Source: Humisphaera borealis (GTDB lineage Bacteria; Planctomycetota; Phycisphaerae; Tepidisphaerales; Tepidisphaeraceae). From it: a stretch of 64,000 nt of DNA. The stretch lies in contig NZ_CP063458.1 of the NCBI RefSeq assembly GCF_015169395.1, positions 372,001 through 436,000 of the forward strand, given 5' to 3'. The position numbers were made by a program, and so were the translations under genes. The notes below the pieces were generated by a model. It was not told where the DNA came from and ran no database searches. It was given only the letters and a program-made list of their open reading frames with translations. Shown piece after piece: positions 40,866 to 49,659 of the stretch (within the stretch, counting starts at the first letter, position 1; each line of letters starts with the position of its first letter).

Positions 40866-43163
40866 GTGGAGAAGCTTAACCCGCTCGTTCGTGCCGTTCG
40901 TTCGACGTCCATTTTTGAGACGCTCGAGTCCCGCCAGTTGATGTCCGCCGCCGTCCAGTCGATCGACGGCACCGGAAACAACCTGGCCAATGCCTTGTGG
41001 GGGAGCACCGGCCAGTCGCTGCTGCGGCTTGCGCCGTCTGCGTACGCGGATGGGATCGCGACGCCGTCGGGCGCATCCCGGCCGTCGGCCCGCGCCGTGA
41101 GCAACGCGATCGCCGCTCATGGCGCCGAAGAGATTCCCAGTTCCAATCACCTTTCCGCGTACGCCTATCTCTGGGGACAGTTCATCGATCACGACCTGGA
41201 CCTGACCAACTCTGCGACGCCGTCGGAGGCGTTCGACGTTGCGGTGCCGACCGGCGACACCTATTTCGATCCGGCCGGTACGGGTAACAAGACCATCGGC
41301 CTGACCCGCAGCAAGTACGCCGCCGGCACCGGCGTGACGTCTCCGCGCCAGCAGGTGAACGACATCACCGCGTTCATGGACGGCTCTATGGTCTACGGAT
41401 CGGACGCCGTCCGCGCTGCCGCGCTGCGGACCGGCACCGGCGGTCTGATGAAGACCAGTGCCGGAGATCTCCTTCCGTTCAACACCATGGGGTTGGAAAA
41501 CGCCACACTCGGCGGACCGGCGAGTGCATCCTTCGTCGCCGGCGACGTGCGTGCCAACGAAAATGTGGAACTGACGTCGCTACAGACCCTCTGGGTTCGC
41601 GAGCACAACCGCATCGCCACATCGATCGCGGCGAAGAACCCTTCGCTGTCGGACGAGCAGATCTACCAGAAGGCCCGGCGAACCGTCATCGCCGAGATTC
41701 AGGCCATCACCTACAACGAGTATCTGCCCGCGCTGCTCGGGAAGAACGCGATCAAGGCATACACGGGCTACAAGCCGAAGGTGAATCCCGGCATCAGCAA
41801 CGAGTTCTCCACCGCCGCGTTCCGGCTCGGCCACAGCATGCTGCCTGACGATGTCGAGTTCCTCGACAACAACGGCAATGAAGTGCGTGACCCGATCGCG
41901 TTGGCCAATGCGTTCTTCAACCCGTCTATCGTGCAGGAGACGGGTGTCGATCCGATCCTGAAGTACCTGGCGAGCAGCAATTCGGAAGAGATCGATACCA
42001 AGGTTGTCGACGGGCTTCGCAACTTCCTCTTCGGTCAGCCGGGGTCCGGCGGATTTGACCTGGTGTCGCTCAACATTCAGCGCGGCCGGGACCACGGGCT
42101 GTCGGACTACAACTCAACCCGTGCCGCACTCGGACTGCCCAAGGTGACGAGCTTTGCCCAGATCACCTCCGACGTGGACGTGCAGAACGCCCTGCAGAGC
42201 CTCTACGGATCGGTGGACAGCATCGACCTGTGGGTCGGCGGGCTGGCGGAGAACCATGTGCCGGGCAGCAACCTCGGGCAGACGTTCCAGCGGATCCTGG
42301 TAGACCAGTTCACCCGTCTGCGCGATGGCGACCGCTTCTGGTACCAGAACGTGATGAGCCGCGCCGATGCCGACAAGATCAGCCGGACGACGCTCGCGGA
42401 TGTGATCCGTCGTAACAGCGGCGTGCAGAACATCCAGCCGAACGTATTCGTGTTCGAGGCGTCGATCAGCGGGCGTGTCTGGGAAGACGTCAACGCAGAC
42501 CACCGGCCCGGTCGCGGCGAGCGAGGCGTCGCCGGTCGAGAAGTCAGCCTTGTCGATGCCGACGGCGCGACGGTGCAAACGGTCGAGACGGATGCCAGCG
42601 GGCGCTACCATTTCGGGGATGTCGCACTGGGAAGCTATACCATTCAGCTTCAGAACGTGACCGGCTGGTCGTACGAGACAGTTGCGCCCGCGCCGATCAT
42701 GGTGACCCGCGGCGGCGATATCGGGCGGGTGGACGTGGCGGCGAGGCAGGCAGGCGTGACGCCTCCCGTGTTGCCGCCGGCACAGGTGCCGCCCCCGATC
42801 CAGATTCCACCCCCAACGACGGTTCCACCGACCGTGCCGCAGCAGCCGCCCATGGTTCCGCCCCGTCTGGTACCGGCACCGCTGCAGGCGGCGGAGCCGC
42901 CGACTGGCGCTGTGACCGAGATTCCACCGGCTGCGGCATCGAACGAGTCGGCCCCGCCAGAGCGCGAGTCGGCTCGGCCGCCGGTCGGACCGCCGCCGAT
43001 GGGCGAGGCGACGTTACCGCCTCCACAGGGCCAGACGCCCCCGAAAGAGCCCCCGGCCGGGATGCCGCCGCCTCCAATGGGAGATTCGCTCCCGCCGCCG
43101 ATGAGCGATGCGCTCGGCACGGATGGAAGAAGTCCGCAGCGTCCGCCGCGACCGGTGCGCTAA
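40866..43163 (+). CDS. Exported animal-type heme peroxidase with Cna-B/SdrD-like domain and Pro-rich tail
   Basis: The product is 765 residues. GTG at 40866 is chosen because GGAGGA stands about 6 bases upstream; the ATG at 40818 lacks this. The N-terminus carries FETLESRQLMSAA, a motif seen on secreted planctomycete proteins. The peroxidase domain (about 30-530) has the distal histidine His109 in WGQFIDHDLDLT, the proximal-histidine motif AAFRLGHSMLP, and LNIQRGRDHGLSDYN. A Cna-B/SdrD-type beta domain (about 535-620, ISGRVWEDVN...GRYHFGDVALGSY) follows, then about 130 Pro/Ala-rich residues. It probably oxidises halides or organic substrates at the cell surface. It ends at a strong terminator. 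Confidence 0.9.
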   Translation: MEKLNPLVRAVRSTSIFETLESRQLMSAAVQSIDGTGNNLANALWGSTGQSLLRLAPSAYADGIATPSGASRPSARAVSNAIAAHGAEEIPSSNHLSAYAYLWGQFIDHDLDLTNSATPSEAFDVAVPTGDTYFDPAGTGNKTIGLTRSKYAAGTGVTSPRQQVNDITAFMDGSMVYGSDAVRAAALRTGTGGLMKTSAGDLLPFNTMGLENATLGGPASASFVAGDVRANENVELTSLQTLWVREHNRIATSIAAKNPSLSDEQIYQKARRTVIAEIQAITYNEYLPALLGKNAIKAYTGYKPKVNPGISNEFSTAAFRLGHSMLPDDVEFLDNNGNEVRDPIALANAFFNPSIVQETGVDPILKYLASSNSEEIDTKVVDGLRNFLFGQPGSGGFDLVSLNIQRGRDHGLSDYNSTRAALGLPKVTSFAQITSDVDVQNALQSLYGSVDSIDLWVGGLAENHVPGSNLGQTFQRILVDQFTRLRDGDRFWYQNVMSRADADKISRTTLADVIRRNSGVQNIQPNVFVFEASISGRVWEDVNADHRPGRGERGVAGREVSLVDADGATVQTVETDASGRYHFGDVALGSYTIQLQNVTGWSYETVAPAPIMVTRGGDIGRVDVAARQAGVTPPVLPPAQVPPPIQIPPPTTVPPTVPQQPPMVPPRLVPAPLQAAEPPTGAVTEIPPAAASNESAPPERESARPPVGPPPMGEATLPPPQGQTPPKEPPAGMPPPPMGDSLPPPMSDALGTDGRSPQRPPRPVR

Positions 43164-43213
43164 GCTCGATGGCTGAGCTGGCAAGTTTGGAATGTAGCGG
43201 TGTTGCTGACGAA

Positions 43214-43243
43214 GACGCCCACGGACTGCTGTCCGTGGGCGTT
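43214..43243 (+). terminator. Terminator of the peroxidase gene
   Basis: GACGCCCACGGAC (43214-43226) pairs with GTCCGTGGGCGTT (43231-43243) around TGCT and is followed by CTTGTTC. It lies 50 bases after the peroxidase stop. Confidence 0.75.
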
Positions 43244-43318
43244 CTTGTTCGCTGTTCGGCGGGTGCACTGAAAGGGCAATTCAATCCAATCCGGAAAGAC
43301 ACCCGGCAGGTTTGATGG

Positions 43319-43924
43319 TCACGCTTCGTCCGACGCGGTCGCCTCGATCTCGGATTCCTCCGGAGCGACCTTCTCTTCGATCGCCGCCATGATCGCATCG
43401 GTCGGGTTCTGGTCGTAGACGAAGTCGTCGAGCTTGATGCTGCCCTTGACCGCCGGCGCGTTCGGCTGCGAATCAAGTTCGTAGTCGAGGTAGGCGATCC
43501 CCTTCTTGTCCCACTTGGACTTGTCGATCTGCCGGATGGCGTCCAGCGGCACCGGCGGATGGCCGGGCACATACAGGACGTCGTCCTTGAGCCGATAGCA
43601 CCCGCGCGAGTTGTACCGAAGCCACACGATGATCGCGATGCCCAGACCCGGCAGCGAGACTGCGAGCACCTTTTGAAGCCGGATGTCGAGATCGGGGAGC
43701 CTGGGCTTTGCCGGCTTCTCGCCCCGGGCGACGGCGGCATCGAAGTCGGCGTTGATCTTGGGATACCCGACCCAGCCGTCGTACCCGAACCACGCCGCAC
43801 AACCGAACACGATCAATGCCATGATGTACCGCGCTTTGCGGTACCAGGAGCCGGCGTAAGCGACGATCTCTTCGCCTGGTGCGTACTCCCGGCGGGGCGT
43901 GGCGGAAGACTCCGATGACGACAT
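43319..43924 (-). CDS. Two-span membrane protein of unknown function
   Basis: The product is 201 residues from MSSSESSATPRREY. An AGGAG box about 10 bases upstream lies in the end of the preceding gene. Two membrane spans are predicted, near 33-52 (YIMALIVFGCAAWFGYDGW) and near 85-103 (VLAVSLPGLGIAIIVWL). The segment after the second span (CYRLKDDVLYVPGHPPVPLDAIRQID) resembles a bacterial PH-like or photosystem-assembly-type domain: short strands that set a reference level in membrane proteins. The family is not recognised with certainty. It is probably coupled to the 76-residue gene five bases upstream. Confidence 0.7.
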   Translation of the reverse strand: MSSSESSATPRREYAPGEEIVAYAGSWYRKARYIMALIVFGCAAWFGYDGWVGYPKINADFDAAVARGEKPAKPRLPDLDIRLQKVLAVSLPGLGIAIIVWLRYNSRGCYRLKDDVLYVPGHPPVPLDAIRQIDKSKWDKKGIAYLDYELDSQPNAPAVKGSIKLDDFVYDQNPTDAIMAAIEEKVAPEESEIEATASDEA

Positions 43925-43928
43925 GTCG

Positions 43929-44159
43929 TTAAACTCCTGGTTCCGGGGCGTCTGACCCATCGATCGACCGCATTAACTCATTCAGCGCGTCAACCGCAGC
44001 TTCGATCCGCTCGATTCCCTGGCCATATTCGGCCGTCTCACGACGAACGGCCGCCGACTTCAAATCGTCACCGAGCGCCGCCAGATGAGCAACCACCCTG
44101 GCGGCGTGCTCACACGCGGCGGGCAGAATCTCGCCCGTGTTTTGGGGAACATCAGGCAT
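43929..44159 (-). CDS. Small helical protein of unknown function
   Basis: The product is 76 residues, predicted mostly alpha-helical (AACEHAARVVAHLAALGDDL, then GIERIEAAVDALNELM). Its stop ends five bases before the ATG of the membrane-protein gene, and its last codons contain that gene's AGGAG box, which supports real translation and coupling. No homologous family is recognised. Confidence 0.6.
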   Translation of the reverse strand: MPDVPQNTGEILPAACEHAARVVAHLAALGDDLKSAAVRRETAEYGQGIERIEAAVDALNELMRSIDGSDAPEPGV

Positions 44160-44193
44160 CGGGGAAGAATTGTCGGCAAAAACGGCGGGGATG

Positions 44194-44246
44194 AAAGTGC
44201 AGAGTGCCGAGTAGCCTGTTCGAAACTACTCGGCACTCGGCACTTT
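44194..44246. repeat. Inverted repeat AAAGTGC...AGTGCCGAGTAG
   Basis: AAAGTGCAGAGTGCCGAGTA (from 44194) pairs with CTACTCGGCACTCGGCACTT (from 44226) around an 11-base spacer, about 20 pairs. It lies between two same-strand genes and could terminate or stabilise transcripts. Confidence 0.8.
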
Positions 44247-44263
44247 TACCTCGGCACTGTTTG

Positions 44264-45016
44264 TCACGATCGCGACGCGATCGCGGCGCTGATCGGCTTG
44301 AGAATCTTCTGGGCGACGTGCGTCGTGCAGAGCTCGTCAGCCTTCTCGGTGAGCTTCGCGAACATCGCTTCCAGCGATTCCTTCGGGCGATCGCCCCAGT
44401 AGCGGCGGACGATGAGGTAGACACTGATCGCGTCGTCGGAGTAGTCGCCGGTGCGAACCTGGTAGCTGTTGGTCCGTGTGACGACATCGATTCGGGCCTG
44501 CAACCGGCAGTCGTCGCTTAGCGCGACGGTGACCGACGGCTGGAAGTCGACGGCCTTGGCGCCCGTCTCTTCGCTGAGGCAGGTGAGCGGGCTTTCGGGG
44601 AACAGGCTCTCGGCGACGATCTCGTCGTGATTCCCACTGAACGACAGGTCGAAGCCGAACAGGACGTCGAGGTAGTCGATTTCAATGGGGCTGATGCCCA
44701 GGTGATGCGGGGCCATGTCCAGCACAAGCGAATGCAGTTTCAGAGCTTCGTCGAGGCTGGCAGGGTTCACATGGCCGCTGGTGAGCCGCTTCTGTTCGAG
44801 GCTCGTCCAGCGGTAGCTCGGGGCGGTACGGTCTTCTTCAAGGCTGAACTCGTTCGGCTCGCCGCTCTTGCGGAAGCGCGTCATCCCCGGGAAGGCCTTG
44901 CCGAGGCGCTCGAAGAAATGCAGAACGGTTTCCCGCGTGTGCGGCAGGGCCAGTTGCGACCCGAGGCGCATGTTGACGTAGAAGTCGTCGCAGAATGTTG
45001 AGTAGGGTTGCGTCAT
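44264..45016 (-). CDS. Conserved hypothetical protein
   Basis: The product is 250 residues from MTQPYSTFCDDFYVNMRLG. It has no signal peptide or membrane span, so probably cytoplasmic. Recognisable stretches include a beta-rich N-terminal part (FYVNMRLGSQLALPHTRETV), PIEIDYLDVLFGFDLSFSGN and ISVYLIVRRYWGD, a pattern resembling conserved planctomycete proteins of unknown function. I cannot assign a family. The frame is open 22 codons further upstream without support. Confidence 0.7.
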   Translation of the reverse strand: MTQPYSTFCDDFYVNMRLGSQLALPHTRETVLHFFERLGKAFPGMTRFRKSGEPNEFSLEEDRTAPSYRWTSLEQKRLTSGHVNPASLDEALKLHSLVLDMAPHHLGISPIEIDYLDVLFGFDLSFSGNHDEIVAESLFPESPLTCLSEETGAKAVDFQPSVTVALSDDCRLQARIDVVTRTNSYQVRTGDYSDDAISVYLIVRRYWGDRPKESLEAMFAKLTEKADELCTTHVAQKILKPISAAIASRS

Positions 45017-45207
45017 TCGAAGCGTCTCCCGCGGCCCGCCTGGCGATCCGTTCGCCAAAGCCCTGAAAGTCTCTATCGGCATCCACGCCCGATAAAGTCG
45101 AGCGATTCAGTCCCGTATCCTAGAACGTTGGGATCGGGCGGCTGGTTCGGTGGTTCACCAGCAGGCGCGGTCGAAGGCTCAAATTGTGCGCGACACCGGT
45201 GAATGCG

Positions 45208-45237
45208 ACAAGGGCTTCCCCGGTGGGAAGCCCTTGT
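45208..45237 (-). terminator. Terminator-like hairpin downstream of the propeller cytochrome gene
   Basis: ACAAGGGCTTCCC (45208-45220) and GGGAAGCCCTTGT (45225-45237) pair perfectly over 13 bases around CGGT. No T tract follows on the minus strand. Confidence 0.6.
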
Positions 45238-45281
45238 AAATGCGGCTGATTCCTGTCTGCGCCTGAGCTCGATGAGTTCTC

Positions 45282-45367
45282 GGTGCCACGGGTCGCGGTA
45301 CTCCGAGACCCGTGCTGGGATATGCGCGTGCGCATGGGTCTCCGGAGTACCGGCGACCCGTGGCACC
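45282..45367. repeat. Inverted repeat of the GTACTC hairpin family
   Basis: GGTGCCACGGGTCGCGGTAC (from 45282) and the complementary GGAGTACCGGCGACCCGTGG (ending near 45363) form arms of about 33 bases. It lies seven bases beyond the stop of the 849-residue cytochrome gene. The 45017-45373 gap holds only this and the hairpin at 45208. Confidence 0.85.
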
Positions 45368-45373
45368 AAGCAG

Positions 45374-47923
45374 CTACTTCGAGAACGCCGGGTGCGCCTT
45401 GTTCCCGCCGGACTCGACGTACGCCAGCATGTCGAGAATCTCGTCCTTCGTGAGGACATTGATCAGTCCTTCGGGCATCGGCGAGAGCTTGCTCGGGCCG
45501 ACGGACTTCACGTCTGATTTCTTCACCGTCACCTTGGTGTCGGGCTTCAACGGATCGGGCACGACGACGAGCTTGTCGGCGGTGTCTTCGACGATGCGGC
45601 CCCAGACCACGTCGCCGTCTTTCAGCCGTACGTCCATGTTCTGATACTGCTCGGAGATCACCTTCGACGGCAGCACAATGCTTTCCAGGATGTCGCGGCG
45701 CTGGAATCGGCTGCTGACGGCAGTGATGTCCGGGCCGGCGGCGCCGCCCTCATTGCCAAACTTGTGGCACGCCAGGCACTGGGCGTCGATAAACGCCTGC
45801 TTGCCACGATTGAAGTTCCGGCCCTTGCTCGCGCTGGCGATCGACGACTCCAGGTCCTTCATCTCGTACTGCTTCACCAGCGTGCGCGGCTTGGGCTGGT
45901 TCTTTGGCTGCTTCGCGCCGGGCGGCGTGTAGGCGGCGATGACTTCGGCAAACTCCTTGGCCTGCTCGGGCGGGAGGGCCGACGTCACTTCCTTGTGCAG
46001 GTTGCCCAGGAACCGTGCGAAGCTGGAACCGTCGCCATACGCGCGGCCGGCTTCATCGAACCAGCGCATCACGTAATCGGGATGGCCGAGCTTGCTGCGG
46101 TCGATCGTCCACCAGCTCAGGTACTGTTTCCGCAAGGCCGGCGTCCAGCCGACATTGGCGGCCTTCAAAGCCAGCGTGTAGGCGACCTGTTCCTCCTGGG
46201 TCTTGGCCTCGCCCAGCAGTTGTATGGTCTTGGCGACGGCATCGGGCGCTTCCAGTGCGATCAGCGTCTGCGACAGCTCGCGGTTCATCTCCCACTTCGC
46301 CGCTGGGTAGCTTGCCGACAGCTCGGCAACGAGCGGCGCGGCGACGGCGGGGGCCGGCTTGCCCTGTCGGGCAACACTCACCTGCAGTACGCGGATGCGT
46401 TCAAGCTTCTGAGCGTCGCTCAAGCTTGCCGCCGAGAGCTTGGCAAGGTTCGCGAAAATCGCCGGCTGGTCGCCACGACCGCCCAGGCGTGCCACTGCCA
46501 GCAGCGCGGTTAGCGAAGCCTGTGGGTTTGTTTCACCCAATGCCTTCTCTTTCCAGTCGCCCAGCGGCTGCCGTTCAATCGCGATCCTTGCGGCGTAGCG
46601 CAGGTAACGGTCGGCGGAACCGAGATGGGCCCATGCCGCGTCGATCGCCTTGGGTTCAGCCTTGGTGTGGAACTGTTCGAGGCCCTTGCGGGCGGCCCGG
46701 GCCTCGGCACCAGCGGTGTCGGCCGCGACGGCGGCCGTCGCTTCCTTGCCGGTGTAGCTGACGCGGTACAGGTTGCCCTGGGTGTTGCGGCCGCCGGTGG
46801 TGAAGTAAATCGCTCCGTCGGTACCCACGACGATGTCGGTCACATTGTTCGGCGTCTTCTTGCCGGACTTCTCGATCAGGCCCTTGGGGGCGACGAAGTT
46901 TTCGAACGATCCCGTATAGCCCGCGCCGGCAGATGTCAGATGGACGGCCATCACGCGGCCGTAGGTCCAGTCGAGGATGTACAGCGCTTTCTGATACTTC
47001 GCCGGGAACTTTGCACCCGTGCCGAACTCGACGCCGGTGGGGCAGCCGATGCCAATGTTCAGGGTCGCCGGAAGGCTGTCGGGGTAGTACTCCGGCCACT
47101 TGGCGGTGCCTTCGCGGAAGCCGTGGTCGGCGCCGCTGACGGCATGGAATACGCGCGTCGGCCGGTACCAGGGCGTACCCCAGTCCCATTCCATGTCGCT
47201 GTCATAGCCGAAGATTTCGCCGTCCGGGCTCATTGCGATGTCGTAGCAGTTACGCTGGCCGGACGCGTAAAGCTGGGCGTCCTTCCCGTCTTTGTCCAAT
47301 CGGACGACATATCCGCCTGGCGGCTTGCGACCGGCACCGAAGCCGTTGCCGTCTTCCGACCTTGGCAGCACGGTGTCGTCGGCGTAGTTGCGATGGGGAG
47401 ACGTGGGTTCGACATCGGTCGGCACGTTGACGAAGTTGCCGGCGACGACGTACAGGTGGTCGTCCTTGCCGAGCACAATGCCGTGCGCGCCGTGTTCGCC
47501 GGCGCCGCCTTGCCATTCGCGCAGCATCTCGACTGATTCGAAGTTGCCGTCGTCTTCCTTGTCCTTCAGGCGGAACAGGCAGAACTTCTTGCCGTCGGAG
47601 CCGTTGACGTAAAGGCTGTCAAACGCCCAGAGGACGCCCATGATTTCCGATACCGGGAGCTTGAGCACTTCCTCTTTGGTGACCTTGCCCGTGTCGTCCA
47701 GCGTCAGGCGGGTGAGGGGCTGGTTCCGCTGGCCGCCGAGCAGCAAACGGCCTTTGCCGTCCTTGCCGAGCGAAATCCAGGAGCCGTGCTTTTCTTTGTC
47801 GGCCTTCAGAACAAGATCGATCTTGAAGCCGGGGAGGGTGGCCAGATCGTCCACGTCTGCCCGCGCGGCGGCGGGGGCGAAGAGCGATCCGAGGAGAGCG
47901 AACGCGGCAAGTTTTGAGCGCAT
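45374..47923 (-). CDS. Exported beta-propeller (PQQ/sorbosone dehydrogenase-like) protein with C-terminal cytochrome c
   Basis: The product is 849 residues from MRSKLAAFALLGSLF, with a signal peptide ending near ARA. Residues about 30-390 form the six-bladed propeller typical of planctomycete membrane-bound dehydrogenase-like proteins (GAHGIVLGKDDHLYVVAG, DWGTPWYRPTRVFH, NVTDIVVGTDGAIYFTTGG). A helical HEAT-like region spans about 400-650. The C-terminal heme domain (about 700-849) has AQCLACHKFGNEGGAAGPD (CxxCH), continues with SRFQRRDILESIVLPSKVIS and ends in LTKDEILDMLAYVES. Electron-transfer partners are unknown. It lies downstream of the DUF1501 gene on the same strand, separated by a palindromic hairpin. 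Confidence 0.88.
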   Translation of the reverse strand: MRSKLAAFALLGSLFAPAAARADVDDLATLPGFKIDLVLKADKEKHGSWISLGKDGKGRLLLGGQRNQPLTRLTLDDTGKVTKEEVLKLPVSEIMGVLWAFDSLYVNGSDGKKFCLFRLKDKEDDGNFESVEMLREWQGGAGEHGAHGIVLGKDDHLYVVAGNFVNVPTDVEPTSPHRNYADDTVLPRSEDGNGFGAGRKPPGGYVVRLDKDGKDAQLYASGQRNCYDIAMSPDGEIFGYDSDMEWDWGTPWYRPTRVFHAVSGADHGFREGTAKWPEYYPDSLPATLNIGIGCPTGVEFGTGAKFPAKYQKALYILDWTYGRVMAVHLTSAGAGYTGSFENFVAPKGLIEKSGKKTPNNVTDIVVGTDGAIYFTTGGRNTQGNLYRVSYTGKEATAAVAADTAGAEARAARKGLEQFHTKAEPKAIDAAWAHLGSADRYLRYAARIAIERQPLGDWKEKALGETNPQASLTALLAVARLGGRGDQPAIFANLAKLSAASLSDAQKLERIRVLQVSVARQGKPAPAVAAPLVAELSASYPAAKWEMNRELSQTLIALEAPDAVAKTIQLLGEAKTQEEQVAYTLALKAANVGWTPALRKQYLSWWTIDRSKLGHPDYVMRWFDEAGRAYGDGSSFARFLGNLHKEVTSALPPEQAKEFAEVIAAYTPPGAKQPKNQPKPRTLVKQYEMKDLESSIASASKGRNFNRGKQAFIDAQCLACHKFGNEGGAAGPDITAVSSRFQRRDILESIVLPSKVISEQYQNMDVRLKDGDVVWGRIVEDTADKLVVVPDPLKPDTKVTVKKSDVKSVGPSKLSPMPEGLINVLTKDEILDMLAYVESGGNKAHPAFSK

Positions 47924-48015
47924 AGTCCTGCTTCGGTTGAGAGTATGAATACCAGAGTTGTAGGAGATACCACGGGGGCCGCGAGAGGTTGAATCCCGCG
48001 GCCAGGTGTGTCTGA

Positions 48016-48081
48016 TTAGCGGTCGCACCGCAGGTGCACCTTGAAGGAACAGAAGAAGTGCGCCTTCGGTGCGACCGCTAA
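48016..48081. repeat. Inverted repeat TTAGCGGTCGCACC
   Basis: TTAGCGGTCGCACCGCAGGT (from 48016) and its partner CTTCGGTGCGACCGCTAA (ending 48081) form arms of about 26 bases. It lies three bases after the DUF1501 stop, so it probably acts as an inter-cistronic hairpin or terminator. Confidence 0.8.
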
Positions 48082-48084
48082 GCT

Positions 48085-49542
48085 TCAAGCCAGGATCGGC
48101 TGGATCGCCTTGGCCGGTTCGACACCGGTCAGCTTGGCATCCAGCCCCTGGAACTTGACCGAGAACTGGGTGTGATCGATCCCGCAGAGCTGGAGCATGG
48201 TTGCGTGCAGGTCGCGCAGATGGACCACGTTATCGACCGATCGATAGCCGAGGTCATCGGTCGCGCCGTGGGTCACGCCACCTTTGATGCCGCCGCCGGC
48301 CATCCACATGGAGTACGCCAGGATGTGGTGGTCTCGGCCGGTGCCCTGACCCATCGGCGTGCGACCGAACTCGCCGCCCCAGATCACGAGGGTGTCGTCG
48401 AGCATGCCGCGCTGCTTGAGGTCCTGTACCAGGGCGGCACAGGCCTGATCGGTCTCTTTCGCGGAGATGGGCATGTCTCGTTCGAGGTTGCCGTGGTGAT
48501 CCCAGCCGCGGTGGTAAAGTTGGATGAACCGCACGCCCCGCTCGGCCAGCCGCCGGGCGAGCAGGCAGTTGCTGGCAAACGTGCCGTCGCCGGCTTGCTT
48601 GACGCCGTATTGATCAAGGACGTGCTTGGGTTCGTTCGCGAAGTCGGTCAACTCGGGAATCGACGTCTGCATCTTGAACGCCATCTCATACTGGCTGATG
48701 CGGGTCTGGATCTCGGGGTCGTAGCGTTCCTCGGCGAGCATGCCGTTGAGCTTTCTGATCTCGTCAACCATTGCTTTCTGAGCGCTGGCCGGCACGCCCG
48801 GCGGATTGCCGACGTAATGGACCAGGTCGCCGCGGGACTGAAACTGAATCCCCTGGAAGCGGCTCGGGAGGAAACCCGCCGACCATTGCCGCGCCGAAAC
48901 CGGCTGAATGCCGCCGCCCTTGGTCTGCGACATGAGCACGACGAAGCCCGGCAGGCTTTCGGTCTCAGAGCCCAGCCCGTAGAGCAGCCAGGAGCCCATG
49001 CTCGGCCGGCCCTTCAGGATGGAGCCCGAGTTCATGAACGCCTGGGCCGGGTCATGGTTGATCTGTTCGGTCACCATCGAGCGGACGATGGCAATCTCGT
49101 CGGCGATCCCGGCGATGTTGGGGAATAGCGAAGAGATCTCCTGTCCGCTCTTGCCGTGTTTATCGAACTTACAGAAGGGGCCACGGGCGATCAGCGGGGT
49201 GTTCTGCAACTGCGCCAGTTGTTGCCCCTTGGTGAAGCTCTCGGGCATCGGCTTGCCGTTTAGCTCGGCAAGCTTCGGCTTGTAGTCGAAGCTCTCCAGG
49301 TGCGACGGCCCGCCGGCCATGCACAGGTGAATGACACGCTTGGCCTTGACTGGAAAGTGCGCCGTGCGAATGACGCCAGGCCACTTGCCGCTCTGAGCGC
49401 CGGGCAGCGGCGGGGCGGTCATGGCGCGGACGAGGTCGGGGTTCAGAAGCCCGCTCAGCGCGACCGCACCCAGACCCAGCCCGGATCGGCGGAGGAATGT
49501 GCGGCGATGGATCTCGGTGGGGATGTCGATATCGAATGACAT
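48085..49542 (-). CDS. DUF1501 family exported protein
   Basis: The product is 485 residues from MSFDIDIPTEIHRRTFLRRS, which carries a twin-arginine signal (RRTFLRRSGLGLGAVAL). The DUF1501 body, related to sulfatase/alkaline-phosphatase-fold proteins, shows IHLCMAGGPSHLESFDYKP, QLYHRGWDHHGNLERDMP, VIWGGEFGRTPMGQGTGRDH and a conserved C-terminus (LCGIDHTQFSVKFQGLDAKL). DUF1501 proteins are commonly paired with DUF1549/DUF1553 proteins, as here (upstream, same strand). Their molecular function is not established. A pair of palindromes separates the two genes. Confidence 0.92.
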   Translation of the reverse strand: MSFDIDIPTEIHRRTFLRRSGLGLGAVALSGLLNPDLVRAMTAPPLPGAQSGKWPGVIRTAHFPVKAKRVIHLCMAGGPSHLESFDYKPKLAELNGKPMPESFTKGQQLAQLQNTPLIARGPFCKFDKHGKSGQEISSLFPNIAGIADEIAIVRSMVTEQINHDPAQAFMNSGSILKGRPSMGSWLLYGLGSETESLPGFVVLMSQTKGGGIQPVSARQWSAGFLPSRFQGIQFQSRGDLVHYVGNPPGVPASAQKAMVDEIRKLNGMLAEERYDPEIQTRISQYEMAFKMQTSIPELTDFANEPKHVLDQYGVKQAGDGTFASNCLLARRLAERGVRFIQLYHRGWDHHGNLERDMPISAKETDQACAALVQDLKQRGMLDDTLVIWGGEFGRTPMGQGTGRDHHILAYSMWMAGGGIKGGVTHGATDDLGYRSVDNVVHLRDLHATMLQLCGIDHTQFSVKFQGLDAKLTGVEPAKAIQPILA

Positions 49543-49558
49543 AACTACTCGTTTCGTC

Positions 49559-49655
49559 GCAGGGCGGGCATTGCCCGCCGAACAGGGCGTCCACGTGTGA
49601 GGCGGCTTCAATCGACCCGTCACGGTCATTCCGGCGGGCAGTGCCCGCCCTACAG
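49559..49655. repeat. Inverted pair of GGGCGGGCA-TGCCCGCC elements
   Basis: CAGGGCGGGCATTGCCCGCC (about 49560-49579) and GGCGGGCAGTGCCCGCCCTA (about 49633-49652) are inverted palindromes occupying nearly all of the 117-base gap between the DUF1549/1553 gene and the DUF1501 gene. Confidence 0.85.
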
Positions 49656-49659
49656 AACG

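Noticed and set aside
42697-43800. A 367-codon minus-strand frame across the peroxidase 3' end
   Set aside because: It is Arg/Ser/Pro-rich shadow sequence that overlaps both the peroxidase tail and the real gene at 43319 in other frames.
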